DNA of 64,000 nucleotides from Alphaproteobacteria bacterium (GCA_013289265.1 JABDAH010000005.1:1-64000); one strand, 5' to 3'; shown: positions 43,184-52,216, counted from the stretch's first letter. Notes: a model not told the origin generated them from the letters alone. A program made the numbers and translations.

Positions 43184-44112
43184 CAGACCTTATCTGCCAT
43201 CTGACAAATCGCAGTATTCTGCAGGTCGGTGGTGATGACCGGCGAAATTTCCTGCAGGGCCTCATCAGCAATGACATCCATTTATGCCAGCCCGGCAAAC
43301 CCATATATGCCGCCCTGCTCACGCCGCAGGGAAAATTTCTGCATGATATGTTTGTTATCGACGCAGGTGATATTTTTCTGATCGACTGCGAAGCCGCCCG
43401 CGCTGACGATCTATTACAGCGGCTTAGCCGTTATAAATTGCGTGCCAAGGTGATGCTGGAGAATATAGGCGGGCAGTTTGACGTGTGGGCACATTGGATC
43501 CAAGAGCCCAACTCTCAGCTGTCATTCCCGCGAAAGCGGGAATCCAGCACCAGCGATAGCGAGCATATAAGTCTTCGCCCCGCAGACGCGCGGCACTGGA
43601 TCCCCGGTCACGCCGGGGATGACAATCTGGTTTTACTGGATCCACGCCTCCCAGAACTAGGCATCCGTATCATTTTGAAAAAAGGTGAAAAACCTGCCGG
43701 AGCAATTACTGATTTCTCTGCCTACGACAAGCATCGCCTCAAACTAGGCGTACCGGATGGCAGCCGCGATATGATCGTCGAGAAATCGACTTTGTTAGAA
43801 GGAAATTTTGACCTGCTGAACGGCATCAGCTGGACCAAGGGTTGTTACATGGGCCAGGAACTGACTGCACGCATGCATTACCGCGCCCTCGTCAAAAAAC
43901 GCATGTTCCCTGTAGGAATAGATGGTGCCGCCCCATCCCCCGGCACTCCTATTCAAATGAACGAAGAAGAAATCGGCGAGATGCGCAGTAGCTGTGATGA
44001 TGTGGGGCTGGCGCTTTTGAATGTAGAGAAAGCGCACATTTCTTTAAGTGAATCCCTATTACTGACTTGTGCCGAAAGTCGGGTACACATAATTAAATCA
44101 CCTCTGCTGTGA
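43180..44112 (+). CDS. ygfZ: Folate-binding iron-sulfur maturation protein YgfZ (carries an in-frame repeat)
   Basis: 310 residues of the GcvT/YgfZ fold. It has GDDRRNFLQGLISNDI at the start and the hallmark KGCYMGQELTARMHYRA with its conserved Cys near residues 220-236. YgfZ uses tetrahydrofolate to help build or repair Fe-S clusters. Residues about 114-148 (including SFPRKRESS and HWIPGHAGDD) come from a 105-bp palindromic element and are absent from the conserved family fold. The flanking sequence VWAHWI and LDPRLPELG would otherwise be close neighbours. Confidence 0.92.
   Translation: MTDLICHLTNRSILQVGGDDRRNFLQGLISNDIHLCQPGKPIYAALLTPQGKFLHDMFVIDAGDIFLIDCEAARADDLLQRLSRYKLRAKVMLENIGGQFDVWAHWIQEPNSQLSFPRKRESSTSDSEHISLRPADARHWIPGHAGDDNLVLLDPRLPELGIRIILKKGEKPAGAITDFSAYDKHRLKLGVPDGSRDMIVEKSTLLEGNFDLLNGISWTKGCYMGQELTARMHYRALVKKRMFPVGIDGAAPSPGTPIQMNEEEIGEMRSSCDDVGLALLNVEKAHISLSESLLLTCAESRVHIIKSPLL
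43520..43624. repeat. 105-bp palindromic element inserted in frame in ygfZ
   Basis: The element starts TGTCATTCCCGC and ends GGGGATGACA, so its ends are inverted copies. The left hairpin pairs ATTCCCGC with GCGGGAAT around GAAA; the right hairpin pairs ATCCCCGG with CCGGGGAT around TCACG. The length is exactly 35 codons and no stop codon is introduced. The left hairpin fits the ATTCCC-N8-GGGAAT layout known from Neisseria dRS3 repeats. A related copy lies at 15116-15187. Confidence 0.9.
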
Positions 44113-44180
44113 ATTAGATCATAACCCTCCCGAAATTCCGCACTTACATTATTGATAACAATAATGAAGGAGGAGGTTTT

Positions 44181-44759
44181 ATGGAATTGGTATCTGCCAC
44201 AACTCAACCTGCACAACTGCAAGCACCTGCGATTGAAGCCGATAACCCTCAGATCCCTGTCAGACCCCTAACCAGCGCGGATGCCTCAGCCTTCCGTTCC
44301 CTGCGGCTTGAATCTCTGGAAAAAGATGGACGCTTTTTTAAGAAGCCTGACGATGACGAAACCCGATTTACACTTGCACAATGGCAGGAACGCGCCAAAG
44401 AGACTCCCGATCAATGCTGGTTCGGTATGTTTGCCCATAATGACATGGTTGGTATCGCGCGTATTTACAAAACGGCGGATGACACAGCCGAAGGCGGCTC
44501 ACTCTATGTAATACCGGATCAACGTCAACATGGGGTCGCTGACCAGTTTGTTCATGCCGCCTTAGACTGGCTTAAACCTAAAACGGAGATCAAGTTTCTC
44601 GAATTCCACGCCCGCGAAGACAATATGCCTTCCCGGCATCTTTGCGAGGTTCATCTGAAAGGAGAAAAAATAGAAACGGTCGATGCTACATATGGCGATG
44701 GCAGCTCCGGCCCGGCGTTTTTATATCGCATCCCTGTTGAACATCTTCGACACGGCTAA
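44181..44759 (+). CDS. GNAT-family N-acetyltransferase
   Basis: 192 residues preceded by a very strong GGAGGAGG ribosome site. It has the GNAT order: PVRPLTSADASAFRSLRLESL at the start, VGIARIYK strand, then the acetyl-CoA-binding region PDQRQHGVADQFVHAAL, in which the usual Q/RxxGxG/A loop is recognisable. The acceptor is unknown. It stands alone between ygfZ and the convergent LprI-like gene. Confidence 0.8.
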   Translation: MELVSATTQPAQLQAPAIEADNPQIPVRPLTSADASAFRSLRLESLEKDGRFFKKPDDDETRFTLAQWQERAKETPDQCWFGMFAHNDMVGIARIYKTADDTAEGGSLYVIPDQRQHGVADQFVHAALDWLKPKTEIKFLEFHAREDNMPSRHLCEVHLKGEKIETVDATYGDGSSGPAFLYRIPVEHLRHG

Positions 44760-44765
44760 CAACTG

Positions 44766-45779
44766 CTAGTCGCCTGTTGGAATCTCATCGAGCCGCTTTG
44801 TCCGTTCTTCTGTCAGCATCGCATTGAGTGTACCGGGTGCGACTTTAGGATAATGCAAAGCTGCAAATTCAATCCAGGCATCCCGGTACGCTAGCCACAA
44901 TCTTTGGGTTTGCTGAATATCCTTGCGAGTAATACCTGAAGCATCTTCAGACGGATCAACCGATATTTTTTTGTGGTAGGATTTATTTAGTTGTTTGTCT
45001 GCCTTGGCAAAATCAACGGGCATCTGTGGCAAATCCCCAGCTTCCAGTTGAACAACTTCCCTAATGAATGAATCTTTCAACATATTTTCGGCGTCAAGGA
45101 TCATGGCGCCGCTAGACAGTCCTGCATGATAGGTTTCATTTTCTGCGCTTGCCTTGAAATAAGCGAAGGCCGCGGCTTGCAAGCGCTTGAATTCTTCCTG
45201 ATGCCGCGGCGGCCATGAGGCAATGAGGGAATCTATTTTTGACTTTCGTTCCCTCTCGTATTTCTCGAAATGAATATTCATACAAATAGTCATCATTAAC
45301 GAACTGAGTTGGTCGTCGCACACGCTCAGTTCACCCGGATCTTTCTCAGCCATCATTTTCTGGATATGCCTAACACTGCGCGCAAAATCATCGCTCTTAG
45401 CCCCGTCACCTTCACAGGCAAATTTAAGAGCCAGGTTCAGGTTTTTCGCAACACCATAACCATTGGCATAAATCATCTCCAATATATCGGAGCCCTGAAG
45501 AACAGCGGCAGAAAGGCGTTTCTCTCTTTCCCAAAAGGCGCATTGCCGCGCCAGGACATAGTCGGGCGGATCATTGTAATACACGCCGTTGCCATTTGGG
45601 CCCTCGCATGCTTTACCGGCATAGGCCACAGCGGGATAATCCTGCGATGGAATTTGAGCATCTTTGACTTTTTCACAAGCGGCTTTCACATCAGCCGGTG
45701 CGCCGTCGAGCATTTGCGGCTGGTCAGTCCAAGCCCCGAGAAGAAAGAATGCTGCCGCGATGAGGAGACTATGCCGCAT
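44766..45779 (-). CDS. Exported protein with C-terminal LprI/DUF1311 domain
   Basis: About 337 residues from ATG 45779 (MRHSLLIAAAFFLLGAW, a signal peptide); ATG 45791 is an alternative. The frame is open further upstream but overlaps ppdK and is not likely coding. The middle has a Cys-containing region (AACEKVKDAQ, GKACEGPNG). The C-terminal part (QQTQRLWLAYRDAWIEFAALHYP) matches the LprI/DUF1311 family, some members of which inhibit lysozyme. It overlaps the ppdK stop by 11 bases. Confidence 0.75.
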   Translation of the reverse strand: MRHSLLIAAAFFLLGAWTDQPQMLDGAPADVKAACEKVKDAQIPSQDYPAVAYAGKACEGPNGNGVYYNDPPDYVLARQCAFWEREKRLSAAVLQGSDILEMIYANGYGVAKNLNLALKFACEGDGAKSDDFARSVRHIQKMMAEKDPGELSVCDDQLSSLMMTICMNIHFEKYERERKSKIDSLIASWPPRHQEEFKRLQAAAFAYFKASAENETYHAGLSSGAMILDAENMLKDSFIREVVQLEAGDLPQMPVDFAKADKQLNKSYHKKISVDPSEDASGITRKDIQQTQRLWLAYRDAWIEFAALHYPKVAPGTLNAMLTEERTKRLDEIPTGD

Positions 45780-48465
45780 TCCGCCGCGCATCGATATCTT
45801 TTTGGCCTTCAATCGCAGCTTGTGCCGCGGCCAAACGCGCGATGGGGATGCGGTACGGCGAGCATGAGACGTAATCAAGCCCAACACGGTTACAGAATTT
45901 GACCGAGTTTGGATCACCGCCATGTTCACCGCAAATTCCAAGTTTGATATCGGCTCGAGTCTTGCGGCCACGCTCGACGGCTATCTTGATCAATTCACCA
46001 ACACCGTCCTGGTCTAATGTCGCAAACGGATCGTGCTCGAACACGCCCGCCCGGTAATAATCAGGCAGGAAGCTGGCAGCATCATCGCGGCTGAGGCCGA
46101 ATGTCGTCTGCGTCAAATCATTGGTGCCGAAGCTAAAGAATTGCGCACTCTCGGCAATTTGCCCGGCCTGCAGCGCCGCGCGTGGCAACTCGATCATCGT
46201 ACCAACCAGATATTTCAACGGCGAACCGGATGATTTTGTAACTTCACCAGCGACGCGGTCGATCATTTCCTTCAGAATATCCAGTTCTTTCTTAGTTGCG
46301 ACCAAAGGGATCATGATTTCCGGCAGGATGCTTTTGCCCAGCTTGTGCAGATCAGCAACGGCGGTGAAAATCGCCCGCGCCTGCATCTCGTAAATTTCCG
46401 GATAGGAAATACCAAGGCGACAGCCGCGGTGTCCCAGCATCGGATTAGCTTCGTGCAACTGATGCGCACGTTTTTTTACTTTTTCCGCATCTATGCCCGC
46501 GCCCTTCGCCACTTCGGCAATTTCGGCGTCCGTATGCGGCAAAAATTCATGCAGCGGCGGGTCGAGTAAACGAATTGTTACTGGCAGGCCGTCCATAATA
46601 GTGAACAGTTCCATAAAGTCTTTTTTCTGCATCGGTTCCAGCTTGGCCAGAGCCGCGCGACGGCCTTTTTCATCGTCGGCAATGATCATTTCACGCATCG
46701 CGGTGATACGGTCAGTATCGAAGAACATATGTTCTGTGCGGCACAGGCCGATACCTTCAGCGCCGAACTTAACAGCCGTGCGGGCATCCAATGGCGTTTC
46801 GGCATTGGCACGTACTTTCATGCGGCGCATGCTGTCGGCCCACGCCATAAGTGTGCCGAAGTCGCCCGAGAGTTCTGGCTGAATCGTCGGCACAGCGCCC
46901 AGCATAACTTCACCGGTTGAGCCGTTGATGGTGATAACATCCCCCGCTTTGATGGTCGTTCCCTTTACCACCATCTGCTGCTTGGCATAATCCATATGGA
47001 TATCGCCCGCACCTGCAACGCAGGCTCGGCCCATGCCACGCGCAACGACTGCAGCGTGACTGGTCATGCCGCCGCGGCTGGTGACAATGCCCTTGGCCGC
47101 ATGCATGCCGTGAATGTCTTCAGGGCTGGTTTCAATACGGCAGAGAATAACTTTCTGCCCTGCATTGGTCAGATGCTCCGCATCGTCGGCGCTGAATACA
47201 ACTTTGCCTGATGCAGCGCCCGGCGATGCCGGCAGGCCCTTGGCCACAATTTGCGTAACAGCTTTTGGATCGAGCGTTGGATGCAGCAACTGATCAAGCG
47301 AGCTTGGGTCGATGCGTTTGACCGCTTCCTTCTTATCAATCACGCCTTCATTGACCATATCAACGGCGATTTTCAGAGCGGCGGGTGCCGTCCGTTTGCC
47401 GGTACGCGTCTGCAGCATATACAGTTTGCCCTGTTGCACCGTGAATTCGATATCCTGCATATCGCGGTAATGTTTTTCCAGTTTCAGACGCACATCGTCA
47501 AGCTGTTTAAATACCGACGGCATCACTTCTTCCATCGCAGGGAGATCAGACTGGTTGTCTTTCTTACCTTTGACGGTCAGATGCTGCGGCGTGCGAATGC
47601 CGGCGACGACATCCTCGCCCTGCGCGTTGACAAGATACTCGCCGTAAAACGCATTCTCACCTGTGGAAGGATTGCGCGTAAAGGCAACACCGGTGCAACA
47701 ATCTTCACCCATATTGCCAAATACCATTGCCTGCACATTAACCGCTGTGCCCCAATCATGCGGAATGTCATTCAGCTTGCGGTAGGTAATGGCGCGCTGG
47801 TTCATCCATGAACTAAACACGGCGCCGATGGCACCCCATAGCTGCTCATTCACATCTTGCGGGAATGGTTTTTTCTGTTTTTTCTCGACGATTACCAGAG
47901 AAGCCTCGACGACTTCTTTCCAATCGCCTGCTGTCATCTGGGTGTCGAGGCGATAATTCTTGGCGCGTTTGATATCGTCGATCACTTCTTCAAAATTGTG
48001 ATGCGGAATGTCCAGAACCACATTGCTGTACATCTGAATAAAGCGGCGATAGCTGTCATAAGCGAAACGGGCATCGCCACTGCGGGCCTTGAGACCTTCG
48101 ACAGTCTGTGTGTTGAGGCCAAGATTAAGGACGGTATCCATCATGCCCGGCATGGAAGCACGAGCGCCGGAACGCACCGAAACTAGCAGCGGATTTTTTG
48201 CATCACCAAATTTTGCACCGACGGATTGTTCAATCTGCGCGAGGGCAGCCGCCACTTGGTGCTTTAGGTCGGTGGGATAGGAATTACCGTTGCCATAATA
48301 GTAAGTACACACTTCTGTCGTAATGGTCAGGCCCGGCGGCACAGGCAAACCCAGATTGCACATTTCTGCAAGACCAGCGCCCTTGCCGCCCAGCAAGTTG
48401 CGCATATCCGCCTTGCCCTCTGCCTTGCCATTGCCGAATGCGTAAACCCATTTTGAACTGGTCAT
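45769..48465 (-). CDS. ppdK: Pyruvate, phosphate dikinase
   Basis: 898 residues. An N-terminal ATP-grasp nucleotide-binding domain (GKGAGLAEMCNLGLPVPPG) is followed by the swivelling phosphohistidine domain (GGMTSHAAVVARGMGRACV) and the C-terminal PEP/pyruvate TIM barrel (GLCRTEHMFF, FSFGTNDLTQ, GICGEHGGD). It interconverts pyruvate, ATP and phosphate with PEP, AMP and pyrophosphate, linking pyruvate to gluconeogenesis. No PpdK regulatory protein gene is adjacent. Confidence 0.97.
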   Translation of the reverse strand: MTSSKWVYAFGNGKAEGKADMRNLLGGKGAGLAEMCNLGLPVPPGLTITTEVCTYYYGNGNSYPTDLKHQVAAALAQIEQSVGAKFGDAKNPLLVSVRSGARASMPGMMDTVLNLGLNTQTVEGLKARSGDARFAYDSYRRFIQMYSNVVLDIPHHNFEEVIDDIKRAKNYRLDTQMTAGDWKEVVEASLVIVEKKQKKPFPQDVNEQLWGAIGAVFSSWMNQRAITYRKLNDIPHDWGTAVNVQAMVFGNMGEDCCTGVAFTRNPSTGENAFYGEYLVNAQGEDVVAGIRTPQHLTVKGKKDNQSDLPAMEEVMPSVFKQLDDVRLKLEKHYRDMQDIEFTVQQGKLYMLQTRTGKRTAPAALKIAVDMVNEGVIDKKEAVKRIDPSSLDQLLHPTLDPKAVTQIVAKGLPASPGAASGKVVFSADDAEHLTNAGQKVILCRIETSPEDIHGMHAAKGIVTSRGGMTSHAAVVARGMGRACVAGAGDIHMDYAKQQMVVKGTTIKAGDVITINGSTGEVMLGAVPTIQPELSGDFGTLMAWADSMRRMKVRANAETPLDARTAVKFGAEGIGLCRTEHMFFDTDRITAMREMIIADDEKGRRAALAKLEPMQKKDFMELFTIMDGLPVTIRLLDPPLHEFLPHTDAEIAEVAKGAGIDAEKVKKRAHQLHEANPMLGHRGCRLGISYPEIYEMQARAIFTAVADLHKLGKSILPEIMIPLVATKKELDILKEMIDRVAGEVTKSSGSPLKYLVGTMIELPRAALQAGQIAESAQFFSFGTNDLTQTTFGLSRDDAASFLPDYYRAGVFEHDPFATLDQDGVGELIKIAVERGRKTRADIKLGICGEHGGDPNSVKFCNRVGLDYVSCSPYRIPIARLAAAQAAIEGQKDIDARRNAA

Positions 48466-48533
48466 GATATATTACCTAAAAAGTCTGTGAACGAAGTGAA
48501 AAATAACGAGTGTTTAACGGTGAGGCAACGCGT

Positions 48534-48965
48534 TTATTCTGCGGCTTCCAGCACAACATTAACCCGCAGACCGAGCGCCGCATAGGCGGCTTCTAACTGC
48601 TCAATACGCGAAGAATGGGTAAGGTCGAGCAACCGGTCAATCTGCATCAAATGGCATTTTAAGCGGCGGGCTAAATCGGTCTTACGTACCTTGCCATCGC
48701 GCATGGCCTGATAGATACCGAGTTTCATTGTGCCGATCAGTGAAGGCCCAACGACAGCAGAATTGCGTTTGGCTGAGGATTTAGGCAATGGCTTTCCTTC
48801 ATCGATATAAAAAGACAGCGCCGTTTCCAATGCTTCTACCGCATGCATCAGGGCTTCGTCACGCGTATCGCCCAGAGTATGTGCTTCGGGGATATCGGGA
48901 AACCCAACAGTATATGTACCGTTGCTTTCCTTGGTAATTTCGACAGGATAATCAAACATCTTCAA
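48534..48965 (-). CDS. hicB: HicB-type antitoxin
   Basis: 143 residues. The N-terminal HicB fold (YPVEITKESNGTYTVGFPDIPEAHTLGDTRDEALMHA, in parts) is followed by a C-terminal HTH (GKVRKTDLARRLKCHLMQIDRLLDL) that should bind the operator. The start overlaps hicA by 14 bases. It pairs with the upstream hicA-type toxin. Confidence 0.9.
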   Translation of the reverse strand: MKMFDYPVEITKESNGTYTVGFPDIPEAHTLGDTRDEALMHAVEALETALSFYIDEGKPLPKSSAKRNSAVVGPSLIGTMKLGIYQAMRDGKVRKTDLARRLKCHLMQIDRLLDLTHSSRIEQLEAAYAALGLRVNVVLEAAE

Positions 48966-49146
48966 CCTCGTTTAAACCGAGTTGCTTTTTGATCGCCGCG
49001 ACCAAGCCTTTACCGAGTTCTTTCTTACCATGCATCGGGATAATCGATTGCCGTCCCTCATAATAGACCTTCAAATGGCTGCCTTTTTGTGAACCAAAGG
49101 TGCAGCCCTGTTTGCTTAACCACCTTTTTAGCTCATTGCTATTCAT
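48952..49146 (-). CDS. hicA: HicA-type toxin (mRNA interferase)
   Basis: 64 residues from ATG 49146; an earlier in-frame ATG lies inside the promoter and is unlikely. It has NELKRWLSKQGCTFG, the catalytic His in KGSHLKVY, and the closing GKGLVAAIKKQLGL helix. HicA cleaves mRNA when not bound by HicB. It lies just downstream of glyS on the same strand but has its own promoter. Confidence 0.9.
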   Translation of the reverse strand: MNSNELKRWLSKQGCTFGSQKGSHLKVYYEGRQSIIPMHGKKELGKGLVAAIKKQLGLNEVEDV

Positions 49147-49157
49147 CCCGCACCTCA

Positions 49158-49186
49158 AACATAACACTTATGTTAAGTAAAGTCAA
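49158..49186 (-). promoter_or_regulatory. Promoter and dyad operator of hicAB
   Basis: Read on the minus strand, TTGACT (49181-49186) and TATGTT (49158-49163) are 17 bases apart. A perfect dyad AACATAA-CAC-TTATGTT (49158-49174) covers the -10 and spacer and is a natural HicB site. Transcription should start near 49151, only about five bases before the hicA ATG, which leaves little room for a ribosome site. Confidence 0.75.
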
Positions 49187-49194
49187 CAGATATG

Positions 49195-50730
49195 TTATGC
49201 CGATAATCTCTCCGCCAAATAGGCTCGCACCTTATCCAGCGCAACTTTTTCCTGCTGCGCGGTGTCGCGGTTACGGATGGTGACAGTCTGGTTGGTTAGC
49301 GTATCGCCATCGATCGTGATGCAGAACGGCGTTCCGGCTTCATCCATACGGGCGTAGCGTTTACCGATGCTTTGCTTCGCGTCATATTGGCACGTGTATG
49401 TGCGGCGCAAATCCATATAAAGTTTTTCTGCAACTTCCGGCATGCCGTCTTTATTCATTAACGGAAAGATACCGACTTTGATCGGCGCAAGGCTCGGCTT
49501 CAGTTTCAGCCATTCCGGCGAGGCGCGGCTTTCGTCATATTGATAAGCCTCGCATAGCAGGACCAGAACGCCGCGCGTGAGGCCGCTGGCAGGTTCCACC
49601 ACATGCGGGACATAGCGACGGTTATTTTCCTGATCGATATATTCGAGATTGGTTTTGCTGTGTTCCTGATGTTGCTTCAGGTCGTAGTCGGTACGGTAGG
49701 CCACACCTTCCAGTTCCCCAAAACCCGGTGCGGTAAAAGGATAGCGATATTCAATATCCGACGTGCCTTTGGAGTAATGCGACAGATCGGCATCAGCGAT
49801 GACATGGCGGAACAGGTTGTCTTTGCTGACGCCTTGGGCTTCCCACCAACGTAAGCGCTCACCCACCCAGAATTCGTACCACATCATGCCGTCTTCAGGC
49901 GCACAGAAGAATTCCATTTCCATCTGCTCAAACTCGCGGCTGCGGAAAATGAAATTGCGCGGCGTTACCTCGTTACGGAATGACTTCCCGACCTGCGCAA
50001 TACCAAAGGGTGGCTTGACGCGCGTGCTATCCAGCACATTCTTATATTGCAGGAATATCCCCTGCGCCGTTTCTGGACGGAGGTAGACTTTCGAATCCTC
50101 ATTCTGAAATACGCCCGAATAAGAATGGAACATCAGGTTGAAGGCGCGAGGTTCTGTTAATGTCCCAGGGTTTTCTGCATCGGGGCCATATATATCTTCA
50201 TGGCGTTCCCATATGTCGGTTAGAGTATCTGGCTTTGATGAATCTATTCTGACATCTCCACCACCTTGTTTTTGAACAAGCTTCTTTGCTCTCTTTAAAA
50301 CCTGCAGCTCAGCATCATCTCCTTCTAGAACACCTAACGACCAAGCACCTACTCCCTTTGGCGTACTATATCCTACTGTGTAAACTTTAATATGATCTGC
50401 GCGGTACCGTTTTTTCGATTCACGGCAATCGACCATAAGATCAGCAAATCCAGCCACGTGACCGGATGCAATCCATGTTTTGGGATGCTGAATAATCGAT
50501 GTATCGATACCGACGATCGAAAGTGGCTTGCCATCCGGCCCCAGCGGCGGGCAATCGACCATGTCATGCCACCATGCATCGCGCAGATTGTTTTTGAGCT
50601 GCACACCGAGGGGCCCAAAATCCCAAAAACCATTCAGGCCACCGTAAATCTCGGAAGCCTGGAAAATAAAACCGCGCCTTTTGCAAAGGGCAGTCAGACG
50701 GTCCATCAGGGAAGTTTCAGGTTTAGACAT
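49195..50730 (-). CDS. glyS: Glycyl-tRNA synthetase, single-chain dimeric type
   Basis: About 511 residues from ATG 50730. It is a class II synthetase of the eukaryote/archaea/Gram-positive-like homodimer type: LCKRRGFIFQASEIYGG, GFWDFGPLGVQLK, RPETAQGIF, IAQVGKSFRNEVTPRNFIFRSREFEQMEMEFF, and a C-terminal anticodon-binding domain (PSLAPIKVGIFPL). Most proteobacteria use the alpha2beta2 enzyme (glyQ and glyS) instead. The segment between RYRADH and LTEPRAF is about 77 residues, is AT-richer than the rest, and lacks the usual cysteine pairs. Confidence 0.93.
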   Translation of the reverse strand: MSKPETSLMDRLTALCKRRGFIFQASEIYGGLNGFWDFGPLGVQLKNNLRDAWWHDMVDCPPLGPDGKPLSIVGIDTSIIQHPKTWIASGHVAGFADLMVDCRESKKRYRADHIKVYTVGYSTPKGVGAWSLGVLEGDDAELQVLKRAKKLVQKQGGGDVRIDSSKPDTLTDIWERHEDIYGPDAENPGTLTEPRAFNLMFHSYSGVFQNEDSKVYLRPETAQGIFLQYKNVLDSTRVKPPFGIAQVGKSFRNEVTPRNFIFRSREFEQMEMEFFCAPEDGMMWYEFWVGERLRWWEAQGVSKDNLFRHVIADADLSHYSKGTSDIEYRYPFTAPGFGELEGVAYRTDYDLKQHQEHSKTNLEYIDQENNRRYVPHVVEPASGLTRGVLVLLCEAYQYDESRASPEWLKLKPSLAPIKVGIFPLMNKDGMPEVAEKLYMDLRRTYTCQYDAKQSIGKRYARMDEAGTPFCITIDGDTLTNQTVTIRNRDTAQQEKVALDKVRAYLAERLSA

Positions 50731-50811
50731 AGGATATCGCACATAATCAAGGGGTTATTGGAACAACTTACCCTTTGATGTTATTGCAGCGCAAGTAGGA
50801 AGAAAGAGGGC

Positions 50812-52122
50812 TTAGCGAGCGCCAATAGTGCCACGCATATCAGCTTTATCGAGTTTGGCGCCGCGCAGGTCAGCCCCTGTCATATTGGCATCCGTCAGGT
50901 CCGCGCCGGTTAGGTCGCAGCCCCTTAAATCGGCCCCCGCCAGCATGGCATTCTCAAAACGTGCCTCGCTTAGATTGGCATTGCGTAGATTGGCTTCCTG
51001 TAAGTTCGCCCCGACAAAGTTCGACCGCCAAGAAATGGGGTGCAGGCTGCCGGAAATCATCATGGGGGAAAAGTCGCTCCCCTCAAGATTGGCCTGATCA
51101 AGCCGCGCTAGTGAGAGATTAACGCCGCGACAATCCGCCTTGGCAAAACAGGTCGCCCTGGCGTTGCATCCCGTCAAGTCCGACATCGTGAAAGTCGCGC
51201 CACAGAATGAAGCGCCCGAGAGCAAAGCTCGTTGTAAACTGGCGGCCTGAAACTGGACACCGTCCAGCATGACATTGGCCAGATTGATGCCCACCAGATC
51301 GGCGCGCTTGCCTTCTCTGCCCAGCGTGTTTACCCATACACGGTGATTGGCGATAATTTCCTTGATGCTGTATTCGAGGCTTTCCAGCGACTTCGTCATT
51401 TTCGCTTTGCTGAAAGTCTGGGTGTCGCCTTCGACAAGATGCACGAGGCTTGCAGTCAGATCCGCCCCTTCAAACACCGCCCCGTCCATATTGGCATGCA
51501 ACAGAATAACCGAATTCATATTGGTATTCGTGAAGTTACAACCGCGCAAATCGGCATTTTCGAAACTAACGCCGCGTAAATTGCTGCCCGTAAAGTTGAC
51601 ACCCTGTAACTTGGCGCCTTTAAAATTCGCCAAACTTAAATCTGTTGATAGCGCTATAGCGCTCGAGAAACGCGCTTTTTGCGCCGTCGTATTTTTGAAA
51701 ACGGCATTATAAAGACGCAACTTAGAGTCACTGGTGTGAACAGGACCTATCTCACCGCTTTGCTGGCGGCGCAGCAAGGCGCCGTCCGCCAGATTGGCCT
51801 CGTTCAAAACCGCGTTTGTGAAATTGACGCCCTGCAACTGCGCACCGCGCAAATCAGCCTGCGTTAGGTCAGATTCGATGAAGTTGCTGTTATTAAGGGT
51901 TGCGCCGAAAAAATTGCTCTGGCGCAGTTGCGTGTAAGAAAAATTACTATGGTTCAGGAATGAACCTACGAATTCCGCCGATGATAAGTTCTGATGCGAG
52001 AAATCGAGGTCATGGCCGCTGTGGGTAGAAATGTCCAACCGCTTGCCGCCCGACATGCCCTGAACATATTTTTCATGCAGGGCGAAATAGCCGGCGAGTT
52101 CATTCTGTAAAATAACTGGCAT
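50812..52122 (-). CDS. Pentapeptide-repeat protein
   Basis: 436 residues, most of which are A(D/N)LxG-type pentapeptides (ADLRGAQLQGVNFTNAVLNEANLADG, in parts, and the end ANMTGADLRGAKLDKADMRG). They form a right-handed quadrilateral beta helix. A less regular break lies near residues 235-270 (SLEYSIKEIIANHRVWVN). There is no signal peptide. Some pentapeptide proteins mimic DNA and guard gyrase, but nothing here shows that role. Confidence 0.92.
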   Translation of the reverse strand: MPVILQNELAGYFALHEKYVQGMSGGKRLDISTHSGHDLDFSHQNLSSAEFVGSFLNHSNFSYTQLRQSNFFGATLNNSNFIESDLTQADLRGAQLQGVNFTNAVLNEANLADGALLRRQQSGEIGPVHTSDSKLRLYNAVFKNTTAQKARFSSAIALSTDLSLANFKGAKLQGVNFTGSNLRGVSFENADLRGCNFTNTNMNSVILLHANMDGAVFEGADLTASLVHLVEGDTQTFSKAKMTKSLESLEYSIKEIIANHRVWVNTLGREGKRADLVGINLANVMLDGVQFQAASLQRALLSGASFCGATFTMSDLTGCNARATCFAKADCRGVNLSLARLDQANLEGSDFSPMMISGSLHPISWRSNFVGANLQEANLRNANLSEARFENAMLAGADLRGCDLTGADLTDANMTGADLRGAKLDKADMRGTIGAR

Positions 52123-52216
52123 TAATGTTCACAGCGGTTGAATAGCGTGTATTCAGTGCCGGTCATTATTAACACAGGATGATTAAAATCTCATTTTTTC
52201 GTTAAGTATCAAATGG

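Noticed and set aside
43520-43624. CRISPR-like or IS-derived origin of the palindromes
   Set aside because: There are no regularly spaced repeats and no transposase; copies are single double-hairpin units.
45780-45971. Upstream extension of the LprI-like gene
   Set aside because: It overlaps the conserved end of ppdK and would bury a clear signal peptide.
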